Origin: JAGVSZ01 sp963747775
GTDB lineage: Bacteria > Pseudomonadota > Gammaproteobacteria > Burkholderiales > SG8-39
DNA length: 64,000 nucleotides
Assembly (NCBI GenBank): GCA_963747775.1
Contig: CAVVGT010000016.1
Coordinates: 682,001 to 746,000, forward strand
Direction: 5' to 3'
Numbering within the stretch: the stretch's first letter is position 1; the number at the start of each line of letters is the position of its first letter. The notes under the pieces were generated by a model. The model was not told the DNA's origin, made no database searches, and saw only the letters and a program-made list of their open reading frames with translations. Of this stretch, positions 44,201 through 52,928 are shown in pieces. The translations under genes and the position numbers were made by a program.

Positions 44201-44835
44201 CCCGCCAGGCCGGCCGTCGCCTCGATCTGCCAAGGCGGCGTCGCCCGCACGAAGCGCACGCCGCCTTCGATCGGGAAGGGACGCTCCGCGCCGAGCTGCG
44301 CGACCCCGCTCGCGTCGCCCCACGGCGTGCGCGCGCGCGCCACGTCCAGGCGATGCCCGTCGGGCCCGCCGCGATATGCCCCTGACACGTCGCGGAACTC
44401 GGTGGTGTCGGCCCCGTCGACAATCGCAAGCGATGCGACGTCCAGGCGCTCGACCTCGATCGGCACCGGCACGCCGAGCGAATCCGGCGGCCCGGTCGAA
44501 GGGGTCGGCAGGATCTCGATCCGGACCGCCTGCGCGCGCAGCGAGCGCGCCTCGACGCGCTCCCGCGCGAGCGCCGCGAGCCGCAGGTCGAGCTCGACTT
44601 CGGTGACGGTCACCCGCACATCGGGGTCGGCGTACACGACGCGCGCGGCGCCGATCCGCCCGAGCAGCGTGCCGCGCGGCGACTCGATGCGGAGGCGCCC
44701 GCCGCTCAATCCTTCGAGGCGGGTTGTCAGCCAGGCGAGCGCCGTCTCCGACCGCGCCGCCCACCACGCGGCCGCGACGAGCGCGCAGACGACCGCAGCA
44801 AGCGTGACCAAGCCGATGCGATACCCGCGCGCCAT
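41212..44835 (-). CDS. tamB: Translocation and assembly module protein TamB
   Basis: A 1,207-residue AsmA-like inner-membrane-anchored protein. One N-terminal helix (IGLVTLAAVVCALVAAAWWA) is followed by a long repetitive beta-rich periplasmic part. The conserved DUF490/TamB C-terminal domain contains GTARAPQVRLTSRPPVPDAEKLSWLVLGR and ends with SVNAQTTQTTSSFGFTYRRSFD. It spans the periplasm and moves phospholipid or helps TamA insert outer-membrane proteins. The start overlaps the tamA stop (TGATG). Confidence 0.93.
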   Translation of the reverse strand: MARGYRIGLVTLAAVVCALVAAAWWAARSETALAWLTTRLEGLSGGRLRIESPRGTLLGRIGAARVVYADPDVRVTVTEVELDLRLAALARERVEARSLRAQAVRIEILPTPSTGPPDSLGVPVPIEVERLDVASLAIVDGADTTEFRDVSGAYRGGPDGHRLDVARARTPWGDASGVAQLGAERPFPIEGGVRFVRATPPWQIEATAGLAGTLLSMNVRLDGRVGAAPIEGELVLAPFEARWLARARATARDVDLAAFVPEAPKTAATLRLDAAGGERGSYAGNVAIDNALPGTPAADRVPLKNATSTFAYDGSTLRLSALVADLGAAGRARGEGEIDAAGHSRWNLVVEALNLRGLHAPLRETRLAGKVVAQLDADAQRLDVDLREKGIAIAGTASREGDRVQISRLRATAGRGELSGEGTLSLAGAKPFEARAQFSRFDPAAFGDWPTAVLNGDVRANGTLEPAWHANVRIALTDSRFRGVPLAGGGTFAASPQGVRDADAAATLGANRITAKGSYGWAGDSLALEVDARNLAQLDPRASGQLAGQVIIGGSSGRPTIAFDLRGAKLRWANERTINTLDAKGELASGAQRPIDLALTAEGIDAVARVEGEWDGARGWRGTVARLENRGEYAMALGAPAQLEIAPDRVALGAATVRGFEGEFAVERFVWENGRISTAGRLRALPAAPLLAAAGWKAERGTNLRLRGEWSLDMSPRLNGSARIERESGDVVVAASPPLGLGLSQLAVEAKFVDGAPTATGGLDAASVGTVALSASASGLARDARLTGRVTADVKTLRLLDELVGTSTIINGRAALDLALGGTLGAPSLDGAASADDVRIDVPQYGIALREGRLRAKLAGDTLVLEDLSIKGPEGELTATGTLARGGAGANLAWKADRLRIFNRPDRRLVVTGAGTAALSQTKLALRGALRAEEGYIEFAAQDTSRLGDDVVIVGRTAPARRTGPRALPLDLDMTLDPGPRFRIVGQGLDAYLRGKVQVQSRADGVIVARGTIETAPDGTYRAFGQKLDIERGRLLFDGPIDNPALDILALRKNLQVEAGVEVTGTARAPQVRLTSRPPVPDAEKLSWLVLGRASPDASSADLALLQAAAAQLVTSDQAVPLHRRIIQDIGLDDIAVRGASGGAATGQVVAFGKRLSDRLYIEYEQGLSVAANLVRLTFALTRTLSVNAQTTQTTSSFGFTYRRSFD

Positions 44836-46613
44836 CAGAACGAGAGCCCCACCGAGAAATGCAGCCGCACCTGGCTGTCCTCCTGCCCGTAGGCGACGTC
44901 GAGCCGGAACGGGCCGATCGGGCTCCGCGCGCGCACGCCGACGCCGTACCCGAGCGCGAAGCGGAAGCCGGAGAGGTCGTCGCTCGCGTTGCCGGCGTCG
45001 ACGAACGCCGCGAGCCCGATGCCCTCCCAGATCCAGCGCGTGTACTCGCCGCTCACGATCGCGAGGTAACGGCCGCCCACCACCGCCTCGCCTTGCGTGA
45101 CGCCGAGGGACTCGAAGTTGTAGCCCCGCACCGTCGTCGCGCCGCCGGTGCGGAAGAGCAGCGACTGCGGAATGCCTTCGGTCGACGGCGCGAGCACGGC
45201 GCCGGCCTCGGTGCGAAACGAAAACTCGTTCTGGGTGCCAAGCGGCGCGAACCACGCGAACCGGCCGATCGCACGCCCGAAGCCCTGCGTGGAGATCCCG
45301 GGCACGCCGCCGCCGAGCTCGAGCTGCGCCACCCAGCCGCGCCGCGGCGAAAGGATGTTGTCGGTAGTGCGCCAGGTGTGCACGTAATCGAGGAACGTCG
45401 CGTAGACATCCTCCGTCGGAAAGCCCGACGGCGTCTGTCGCGAGAGGATGAACGCCGCGCCGAAGGCGGGCCGCGAGCGCTCGTCGACCGCGGTGCGGCG
45501 CACGGCGAAGGTCAGCTCGTCGGTCCGGAGGTTCTCGATGTCGGTGTGTTTGCCGCGCACGCCGACGGTGTCGGCCCAGCCGCTCGGGCGCTCCGGCAGA
45601 TCGACGGCGATCTCGGCGGACTGCTGCACCGTTTCGATGTTGGCGCTGAGGCGCAGGCGCCAGTCGCGCGCGAAGAGGTCGTTGTTCCGCCAGTCGAAGC
45701 TGCCGCGGAACTTCGTGTCGGTGCTGTAGCCCAGGCCGAACTCGAGCCGGCGTCGCGGACCCTCGATGAGGCTCACGCGCACCGGCACCTCGCCGCCTTC
45801 GGCCGCCGCCGGGTCGGCGTCGACCTGCACGCTGGCGAAGTACCCGGTTCCGACGAGGCGGCGCTGGTAGCGCTCGAGCTTCTCGCGGTCGTAGGGCTCG
45901 CCGGGCGGGAAGGTCCAGAGGCTCGTCGCGCGCTCCTCGTCGTGGCGCGCGGCGCCGCGAACCTGCAGCGCGCCGAAGCGCAGGGGCGGGCCGCTGTCGA
46001 TGGTGACGGTGAGGGTCGCCGTGTCGGTGTCCGGATCGATGCGAGCCTCGCTCTGCGCGATCCGCGCGCCGGCGTAGAGGCGCTCGGCGACCATGTCCAC
46101 CGCGCGCCGCTTCGCCCGTTCCCATGCGACCTGCGTGAACACGGCGCCGGGCGGCAGGAGCCAATCCTCGCGAACGGACTTGATCAGGGCATCGGAGCGC
46201 GCGTGGTCGTCCGAGAGCGGACCGCTGAAGCGGACGTCGAGGTCGGTGACCCGCGTGGGCTCGCCGGGCTCGACTGCGATCCTGACGACCTGCGGCTCGA
46301 CGGCGGCGTCGACGGTGGCCTTCACTGTCGCCCTGAAGTAGCCGTTGGCGGCGAGGATGTCGCGGGCCTCGACCTCCGCCTCAGTTGCGAGGCGCGCGAG
46401 CAGCTCGGGCGTCATCGTCTCGTAGCCCTGCCAGCGGTAGAGATCGAGTCCCGTGCGCAGCGCATCCGCGAGCGCGAGCGGCGCGTCGATGTCGACGCGG
46501 TACTTCACGTAGGGGTTCGGCGTTTGGGCGCGGACCGGCGTGGCGAGCGCGAGGAGCAGCGCAACAAGAAGGCTCGCCCAGCAGGACGGAAAGCGATGAC
46601 GCGCGGACGACAA
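44835..46613 (-). CDS. tamA: Translocation and assembly module protein TamA
   Basis: A 592-residue Omp85-family protein. A TTG start (46613) opens a signal peptide (SLLVALLLALATPVRAQ). POTRA domains fill about residues 30-270 (GYFRATVKATVDAAVEPQVVRI, then FGALQVRGAARHDEERATSLW). The rest is the surface-antigen barrel ending in SQVRLHFSVGLSF, with a terminal phenylalanine expected for BAM recognition. No in-frame ATG precedes the mature part, so TTG is the most credible start. It works with TamB encoded directly downstream. Confidence 0.92.
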   Translation of the reverse strand: MSSARHRFPSCWASLLVALLLALATPVRAQTPNPYVKYRVDIDAPLALADALRTGLDLYRWQGYETMTPELLARLATEAEVEARDILAANGYFRATVKATVDAAVEPQVVRIAVEPGEPTRVTDLDVRFSGPLSDDHARSDALIKSVREDWLLPPGAVFTQVAWERAKRRAVDMVAERLYAGARIAQSEARIDPDTDTATLTVTIDSGPPLRFGALQVRGAARHDEERATSLWTFPPGEPYDREKLERYQRRLVGTGYFASVQVDADPAAAEGGEVPVRVSLIEGPRRRLEFGLGYSTDTKFRGSFDWRNNDLFARDWRLRLSANIETVQQSAEIAVDLPERPSGWADTVGVRGKHTDIENLRTDELTFAVRRTAVDERSRPAFGAAFILSRQTPSGFPTEDVYATFLDYVHTWRTTDNILSPRRGWVAQLELGGGVPGISTQGFGRAIGRFAWFAPLGTQNEFSFRTEAGAVLAPSTEGIPQSLLFRTGGATTVRGYNFESLGVTQGEAVVGGRYLAIVSGEYTRWIWEGIGLAAFVDAGNASDDLSGFRFALGYGVGVRARSPIGPFRLDVAYGQEDSQVRLHFSVGLSF

Positions 46614-46819
46614 ATCGTTCGGCTCGGAGGTGGAACGGGTCGCGCGCGGGAATCAGGGGCGCGGGCGCGAGCGAGGGTTCGGCTGCGTATTCTACCGGGC
46701 GGATGTGAGGGCGACCGCAGAGATGCGCGGTCGAGCTTCGGTAAGGCGGGTGTGCGGCGTCGCAGCGACCCGACAGTCTATTGCGGCCGGGGGGCCGATT
46801 TCACTATTCTGAGCGGCCT

Positions 46820-48409
46820 ATGCCGATCCCGGCAAACAGTGACGTCCTCATCGTGGGCGCGGGCCCCACCGGGCTGATGCTCGCAAACCAACTCGCCCGG
46901 CGCGGCGTTCGCCCGCTGATCGTCGACCGGAATCCTGGCCCGTCGACCAAGACCAAAGCGCTCGGCGTGCAGGCGCGCACGCTGGAAATCTATTCGCGCC
47001 TCGGAATCGTCGAGCGGGCCCTCGATCTGGGCACGCGCGCGACCGGCGCGAACATGTGGGTCGAAGGGCGACGGGCCGCGCGCGTTCCGCTCGGCGACAT
47101 CGGGCGCGACCTGAGCCCGTATCCCTTCCTCCTGATCCTGGGGCAGGACGACAACGAGCGGCTGCTCGGCGAAGCGCTGCGCGACCGCGGCATAAACGTG
47201 CAGTGGAGCACGGAGCTCGTCGGCCTCGAACAGACCCCCGAGCGCGCGTTGGCGACGCTCAAGCAGGCGGACGGCGCGACTCGAACGATCCACGCCGGAT
47301 GGGTCGCCGGTTGCGACGGCGCGCACAGCGCGGTCCGCGGCCTGAGCAAGATCGAGTTCCCCGGCGCGCCCTACGAGCACGTGTTCTTCGTCGCCGATAC
47401 ACGAGCGGCCGGGCCGATGGTGCCGGGCGAGCTCAATGTCTACCTCTGGCGCAGCGGCTTTCACCTGTTCTTTCCCATGCGGGGAACCGATCACTGGCGG
47501 GTGGTCGGGATCGTGCCGCCGGACCTCCGTGGACGGGACGACCTCGACTTCGACGCCGTGGCGCCGGCCGTCCGCAACGAGGTGGGCGCCGCGACCGCGT
47601 TCCAGGCGTGCAGCTGGTTCTCGACCTACCGTATCCACCACCGGCGCGCCGCGCGGTTCCGCGAACGCCGCTGCTTTCTGCTCGGGGATGCCGCCCACAT
47701 CCACAGCCCGGTCGGCGCGCAGGGCATGAACACCGGGCTGCAGGACGCCTACAACTTCGCGTGGAAGCTCGCGCTCGTCGCGTCGGCGCGCGCAGGCGCG
47801 GGCCTGCTCGACTCCTACGAGAGCGAGCGGGTGCCGGTGGCCGAACGTTTGCTCAGCACGACGGACCGGGCGTTCTCGCTGATCGTCTCCGACCGATGGG
47901 TGCCCGGCTTGCTCCGCACGCAGCTGGTTCCCAGGCTCCTCGCCTTTGCGATGAACTTCGACGCACCGAGGATGCTCGCGTTCCGCACCATCTCGCAGAC
48001 GGGTATCGGCTACCCGAAGAGTCCCCTGTCGCAGATGCTCGCGAGGATGCCCGATGGCGCGCCGCGCGCGGGCGATCGCTTTCCGTGGCTGCGGCTCAAG
48101 TTCGCGCCGAACGGCTCCGCCGAGGATCTCTACGCGCGACTCGACGACACGCGCTTCAACCTGGTCCTGATCGGGCAGCCCGCGCCGCTCGACGGCCTGG
48201 GGGAGCACGGCGATCTCGTGCGCACCCACGCGGTGGCCGACGACCTCTTCAATGACGCGGCGCTCGGTCGGGCGCGGATCCCGAAGCCGTCATTCTTTCT
48301 GCTGCGTCCCGACGGGCATGTCGGGCTTGCAGGGATCCGGCTGGAAGCCGGCGCGCTGCCCCGTTACCTCTCCGAGCGGGTGGCGCTACGGATGGCGAGC
48401 ACTCGATGA
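46820..48409 (+). CDS. FAD-dependent aromatic monooxygenase (PheA/TfdB family)
   Basis: A 529-residue class A flavoprotein monooxygenase, started at the ATG 46820; a GTG at 46781 would add 13 residues. It has the Rossmann motif VGAGPTGLMLANQLARRG, the DG motif GCDGAHSAVR and the FAD-ribityl motif LGDAAHIHSPVGAQGMNTGLQD. The C-terminal third is a thioredoxin-like extension common in this family. It probably hydroxylates a phenolic or other aromatic substrate with NAD(P)H and O2. Neighbouring genes do not identify the substrate. It is divergent from tamA. Confidence 0.88.
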   Translation: MPIPANSDVLIVGAGPTGLMLANQLARRGVRPLIVDRNPGPSTKTKALGVQARTLEIYSRLGIVERALDLGTRATGANMWVEGRRAARVPLGDIGRDLSPYPFLLILGQDDNERLLGEALRDRGINVQWSTELVGLEQTPERALATLKQADGATRTIHAGWVAGCDGAHSAVRGLSKIEFPGAPYEHVFFVADTRAAGPMVPGELNVYLWRSGFHLFFPMRGTDHWRVVGIVPPDLRGRDDLDFDAVAPAVRNEVGAATAFQACSWFSTYRIHHRRAARFRERRCFLLGDAAHIHSPVGAQGMNTGLQDAYNFAWKLALVASARAGAGLLDSYESERVPVAERLLSTTDRAFSLIVSDRWVPGLLRTQLVPRLLAFAMNFDAPRMLAFRTISQTGIGYPKSPLSQMLARMPDGAPRAGDRFPWLRLKFAPNGSAEDLYARLDDTRFNLVLIGQPAPLDGLGEHGDLVRTHAVADDLFNDAALGRARIPKPSFFLLRPDGHVGLAGIRLEAGALPRYLSERVALRMASTR

Positions 48410-48541
48410 TGCGCCTCTGCTTCGAGCGGTCATGAGCACCCTGCGCAACCATGATGTACGAGGTCCCGGCGCGCCCGCCGGTGACGGATCTGCCCGTGTT
48501 TCTCCGCGACGTTCCCCTCGACCTTTCCTGAAGGAGACGCA

Positions 48542-49033
48542 GTGCCGAACATCCTGTTGATCCAGGGCCCCAACCTGAGCTACCTCGGCCGGCGCCAGCC
48601 GGAGATCTACGGCAAGACCTCCGCCGCGGAGCTCGACGCGATGCTGCTCGCGCACGCTCGGGAGAACAAGTACCGGCTCGACATCTTCTACACGCACACC
48701 GAGGGCACGGCGATCGAGCGGCTCTATCGCGCGGTGGACGAGAAGATCGACGGCCTGGTCATGAATCCCGCGGCGTTCATCTTCGCCGGCTACGCGCTGC
48801 GCGACTGCCTGCGCGCCGTGCCGTTTCCGTACGTGGAGATCCACATCACCAACATCGAAAAGCGCGGCATCCACTCGATCCTCGCCGAGACGGCCGTGGG
48901 GCTGATCGCCGGGTTCGGCATGAAGTCGTACTTCCTGGGGCTCGACGCCATGCTCGATCACCTGAGCAAGCAGCGCGGCACGAAGCGCGGCCCGGCGGCG
49001 GCAAAGCACGCTCGTTCGCGCCGGGCGCGTTAG
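48542..49033 (+). CDS. Type II 3-dehydroquinate dehydratase-like protein
   Basis: A 163-residue protein from a GTG behind AAGGAGACGC. The N-terminal block GPNLSYLGRRQPEIYG keeps the arginine and tyrosine of type II dehydroquinase. An asparagine-proline motif (VMNPAAFIF), EIHITN and GLIAGFGMKSY follow. However, the usual THTSVA and REPFRHHS substrate-binding stretches are replaced by IFAGYA and KRGIHSILA. It may be a divergent paralogue acting on another quinate-like or aromatic-derived compound. Adjacency to the flavin monooxygenase (132 bp upstream) hints at aromatic catabolism. A basic C-terminal tail (PAAAKHARSRRAR) is extra. Confidence 0.75.
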   Translation: MPNILLIQGPNLSYLGRRQPEIYGKTSAAELDAMLLAHARENKYRLDIFYTHTEGTAIERLYRAVDEKIDGLVMNPAAFIFAGYALRDCLRAVPFPYVEIHITNIEKRGIHSILAETAVGLIAGFGMKSYFLGLDAMLDHLSKQRGTKRGPAAAKHARSRRAR

Positions 49034-49046
49034 TCCCGCGCAGGGC

Positions 49047-52000
49047 TCATCGCTTCGCCGCGCCCGTTTGGCGCAGCGGATCGGTGCACACGTCGGCGCC
49101 GTCGCGCGGCAGCGGGCCCTGGGTGAGCCACTCGAACGGCACGACGATCACCGAGCCGAGCAGGCGGAGGATCGTCGCGAGGACGTCGCCCGCCTCGACG
49201 CCGACGCTGTAGTCGGTGAACGTGCCGGTGACCTGGAGCGGGGTCTGCAAGCTGAAGAGCGCCAGCCCCTTCGCGCGCGGGCGGAAGCGGAACCCGAGCG
49301 CCTCGGTTTCGAAGTTCGCGCCGCCGGCGCCGCGCACGCGCACGCGCGTGGTGTCGATCACCAACGTGTCGTCTCGCAGCTTGCCGTCGTTCAGGTCGAA
49401 GCGGCCGACGACGCAGTTCACGCGCGATTCCGCGTTCGGGTCGATGAACGGCAGCAGCGCGAGCATGACGTTCACCGACCACAGGTCGAAGATGCCCGCG
49501 CGCACGTCGGTCGGCCAGATGGCGAAGTCGATTCGCCCGTTGGCCTGGCGCATGATCGTGTCGAGCGACGGCGCCGTGCCCGAAAGCTCGAGGTTCAGGC
49601 TGAAGAGGCCTTTGGCGTCGTCCGCGCGGCGCAGGCGGCGCGCCAGGATGCCGTAGTCGAAGCGCTCGATGTAGGCCCCCGCGGCGAGCTCGATTGCGCC
49701 CTTGGTCGGGTCGTACAGGATCGACAGCTTCGCGGTGCCGCCGGGCAGGTTGACCTCGGCCGGGCCGAGGTAGAGCCGCCCCTCGACGATCTGCGCGACG
49801 AGTTTGCCGTCGCCGAGCCGGTCGTTGCCCGAGAGGACCTGCCGCACCTCCACGTCGAAGTACGCGTCGAGCCGACGCAGGAACGCCGCGCTGAGCAGCC
49901 CCTGGGTCTGCGTCGCGGCCTCCCGCGCCGTCGCGCGCACGTCTTCCGGCGTCGTCGGACTTGACGGCGCGTCGGCCCGCACCGCGCGGGTCGGGAAATC
50001 GTCGAGCTGCACGTTCGGCGCGGTGATGCGCACGTCGAGGCGCGGGCGCGCGCCGGTCACGTCGAGCCGCCCGGATCCGTTCAGCCGGCTCGTGCCGACC
50101 CGCACCTGGAGTCGCCGCACCTCGTAGCCGGTCGGCGTCATCTGGAACGGTCCGCGGATCGACCACGGGCCCCACGGCGGAAGCGCCACGCGCGCGAGCC
50201 CGCTCAGCGTGTCGAGCCGCTCGCCGCGCATCTCCAGCGTGAGCTGGCCGCCGCGCCCGAGCGGCAATGCGACCTCGCCTTCGAGGGTGAGCCGCGCGCC
50301 GGCTGCTTTCGCATCGACCGAGAAAGGCACCTTGCTGGCGTCGCGCGCGAAGTCGGCGAGCGTCCCGCTCCATACCAGGATCTCGACCGGGGTCTCGTCG
50401 AGGGCGCCGTCGAATCGCGCGGCGATGCGCTTTCCCGCCGGTGCGGCCAGGACGGCTTCCTTCAGCTTGATCGCAATCGACGGTTGCTTCCCGGGGCCGC
50501 GAATCGCGAGGCTGCCGCCGAGCAGGCGAGCCTCGAACGACGAGCGCGCCGTGAGCTCGCTCAGCCGGCTGCCTCGTCCGACCAGCTCGACCTGCAGCGC
50601 GTCGGCGCGCCCGTCGATGTCCTCCGCGACGCCGAGCCGGCGCAGCAGCGCACCGATGTCGACCGCACCGGTGGACATCGCGAGCGAGGCTTCGGGCACG
50701 TCGCTCCGCAGGTCGAGCCCGAAGAGCCCCTCGAACGGGACACCGGCGAAGGTCACCGCGAACGGCGAGGGCGACAGGCGCCCTTCGCGGATGCGCGCGC
50801 CGAGGCCGACGTCGGCCAGGTCGCCGTGGCCGAGCACCACCCGCTGCAGCCCGAGGCCGAGGTCGGCGTCCTCGAGGGCGATCCCGTACGGCAGGATCGG
50901 GACGTCGATCTTCTTGTCCGCGGACGTGGACTGCCTGGCGCGCAGCGTTTCCAGCTCGGGCGCGTCGATCAGCGTGCTGCGCACCGCCGCGACGACGACC
51001 GGCTTGCCGCCGATGCCGGTGCGATGCGCGTCGATGGTCACGTCGCTGCGCCCGAGCTTCAGCGTCGTCTCGTCGAGGTGCCACTCGTCGCTTTCGACGC
51101 GCGCATGGCCGCGCAGCGCGAGCGGCAGGTTCGACTCCGGCGCAACGCCCAGCCAGCGCGCGAGGTCGCCCGAGCGCCGCGCGTCGAGCCGGAACGCGAG
51201 GTCGGTGCCGCGTGTCGCCTCGGGGCGCGCGAGCGTGCCCTCGATCCGGACTTTGGCGTTGGCCGCCGCGAGATCGATCTCGACCGGCGTCGCGAGCTCG
51301 CGCAGCATGTCGGGCAGTTTTCCGCCGCGGATCGAGAGCGTCGCGCGCTCGCCGAGCAGCGTGCCGCGCGCCGTGCCGCGCAGGCGCTCGCCGCGCCGGA
51401 CGTCGACGTCGAGGGCATCCAGCGTGAAGGCGACCGAGCGCCCGCCGGCGAAATTGCCGTAGCTCAGCCGCGAGGCCCCCACGGCGAGGGCAAGCTCGAG
51501 GTCGCGCACCACGGCGCCGAGGGTCTCGCCGCGGCCGCCGAGCCGCAGGTCGAAGCGCCCGAGCGTGCCGTCGATGCCGGTCGCGCCGGTCAGCACGCGC
51601 GCGAGGTCGCCGAGCGCAGAACCCCGTGCCCCCAGCTCGAGCGCGAACGTCGGCGTGGCGGCCGCCGTGTCGAGGTCGAGACGGCCGGTGAGCGGCACCC
51701 CGGCGAACGTTGCCCCGATCGGCGCGCGCACGCCGCGGGCGTCGGCGTGCAGCTCGAGCCGCGCGTCGCGCACGTCGCCGGGGAGACCGAGCCAGCGCGC
51801 GATGCGCAGCTGGAGGTCGACGTCGATCGGCATGAGATCGCGCAGCGGCAGGCTGTGCCGCGCCAGCTCGTCGTAGCCGAGCGGCTCGTCTCGCCTCTGC
51901 GGATCGCCATCGAGGAATGGCCGCAGGTCCAGCGTGGCGAGCGTCAGTGCGCCGGTCATGCGCCGCCGCGCCCCGCCCAGGGTGAGCGCGAGCTCGCCGT

Positions 52001-52928
52001 CGAGCTCCGAGGCGCCGAGGACGCCGTGCAGCGCCTTGAGCTCGACCGCGTCGGCGCTCGCGAAGACCTTTCCCGCGAGTGCCGCAATGCCGAATTTCGG
52101 CAGCTTCGTCTGCAGGAAGCGCTCCACCTGCGTGAGGTCCTCGGTGCCCGCCCCGAAATCGAACTGCGCTTCGCGTTTGCCCGCGTCGACGGTTCCGCTC
52201 GCGTGCAACCGCGTGCCGAGGAACTCGAAGTCGAGCGTGAACGGCCATGGCTCGTTCGCCTCCTGGAGCAGGCGCGCCGAACCGCCCGCGACCTCGACCG
52301 AGTAACGGAACGCCTCGTCGACGCGCCCGCGGAGCTGGAGCGTCAGCGGCTCGCTCCATCGGCCGTGGACGGTCAGTTCGTCGAGGGCCAGGACGTGGCG
52401 CGTGTCCGAGCGCGCGTCCGCGTACTCCACCGAGAGCCCCTTGAGCGAGACGCGCTCGACCTCGATCGCGGGTCGCGGAAGGGTCGACCCGCCGCGCGGC
52501 TCGGAGGCACGCGCCGGAACGGCCCAGTTCGTGCGGCCGTCGGCCGTGCGCTCGAGGCGTACGCGACCGTCGGCCGCCTCGATGCCCAACACGTGCAGCT
52601 CCCCACGCAGCGCCGAGAACAGGTCGACCCGCGCGCGTGCATCACCGAGGGCGGCGAACTCGGCCGCGGCGAAGCCGGGCGGGTTCAGGATGCGGACGCT
52701 GCCGACGCGAAGACGCGTCTCGCGGCCGAGCACCAGTTCGAGCGCGCCGTCGAGGGTCACGGGCCGTCCCAGAGATGCGGTGGCCCGCGCGGCGATCGCG
52801 TCGCGCCAGCGTGCGATGTCGATCGCCACGTCGAACAGGGCAAGCGCGACGGCCGCGCCGAGCACCGTCGCGATCGCCAGGCCGGCCAGCGCCGCGGCGA
52901 GCACGGCGATCAGTCGCCGGCGCGTCAT
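49047..52928 (-). CDS. AsmA family protein
   Basis: A 1,293-residue protein with one N-terminal helix (LIAVLAAALAGLAIATVLGAAVAL), then a long periplasmic repetitive beta part. The AsmA-type N-domain has ARWRDAIAARATASLGRPVTLDGAL and LRVGSVRILNPPGF. The AsmA_2 C-terminal domain has LELSGTAPSLDTIMRQANGRIDF and LLGSVIVVPFEWLTQG. AsmA proteins are thought to bridge the periplasm for lipid transport and outer-membrane assembly. The start overlaps the VanZ-like gene stop (ATGA). Confidence 0.9.
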   Translation of the reverse strand: MTRRRLIAVLAAALAGLAIATVLGAAVALALFDVAIDIARWRDAIAARATASLGRPVTLDGALELVLGRETRLRVGSVRILNPPGFAAAEFAALGDARARVDLFSALRGELHVLGIEAADGRVRLERTADGRTNWAVPARASEPRGGSTLPRPAIEVERVSLKGLSVEYADARSDTRHVLALDELTVHGRWSEPLTLQLRGRVDEAFRYSVEVAGGSARLLQEANEPWPFTLDFEFLGTRLHASGTVDAGKREAQFDFGAGTEDLTQVERFLQTKLPKFGIAALAGKVFASADAVELKALHGVLGASELDGELALTLGGARRRMTGALTLATLDLRPFLDGDPQRRDEPLGYDELARHSLPLRDLMPIDVDLQLRIARWLGLPGDVRDARLELHADARGVRAPIGATFAGVPLTGRLDLDTAAATPTFALELGARGSALGDLARVLTGATGIDGTLGRFDLRLGGRGETLGAVVRDLELALAVGASRLSYGNFAGGRSVAFTLDALDVDVRRGERLRGTARGTLLGERATLSIRGGKLPDMLRELATPVEIDLAAANAKVRIEGTLARPEATRGTDLAFRLDARRSGDLARWLGVAPESNLPLALRGHARVESDEWHLDETTLKLGRSDVTIDAHRTGIGGKPVVVAAVRSTLIDAPELETLRARQSTSADKKIDVPILPYGIALEDADLGLGLQRVVLGHGDLADVGLGARIREGRLSPSPFAVTFAGVPFEGLFGLDLRSDVPEASLAMSTGAVDIGALLRRLGVAEDIDGRADALQVELVGRGSRLSELTARSSFEARLLGGSLAIRGPGKQPSIAIKLKEAVLAAPAGKRIAARFDGALDETPVEILVWSGTLADFARDASKVPFSVDAKAAGARLTLEGEVALPLGRGGQLTLEMRGERLDTLSGLARVALPPWGPWSIRGPFQMTPTGYEVRRLQVRVGTSRLNGSGRLDVTGARPRLDVRITAPNVQLDDFPTRAVRADAPSSPTTPEDVRATAREAATQTQGLLSAAFLRRLDAYFDVEVRQVLSGNDRLGDGKLVAQIVEGRLYLGPAEVNLPGGTAKLSILYDPTKGAIELAAGAYIERFDYGILARRLRRADDAKGLFSLNLELSGTAPSLDTIMRQANGRIDFAIWPTDVRAGIFDLWSVNVMLALLPFIDPNAESRVNCVVGRFDLNDGKLRDDTLVIDTTRVRVRGAGGANFETEALGFRFRPRAKGLALFSLQTPLQVTGTFTDYSVGVEAGDVLATILRLLGSVIVVPFEWLTQGPLPRDGADVCTDPLRQTGAAKR

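Noticed and set aside
46778..48229. A 483-codon minus-strand frame opposite the flavin monooxygenase
   Set aside because: The plus frame has all flavoprotein motifs; this is a shadow.
48451..48531. A 26-codon ORF (ATGATG start) before the dehydroquinase-like gene
   Set aside because: No clear Shine-Dalgarno and no recognisable feature; it could be a leader but evidence is too thin to list.
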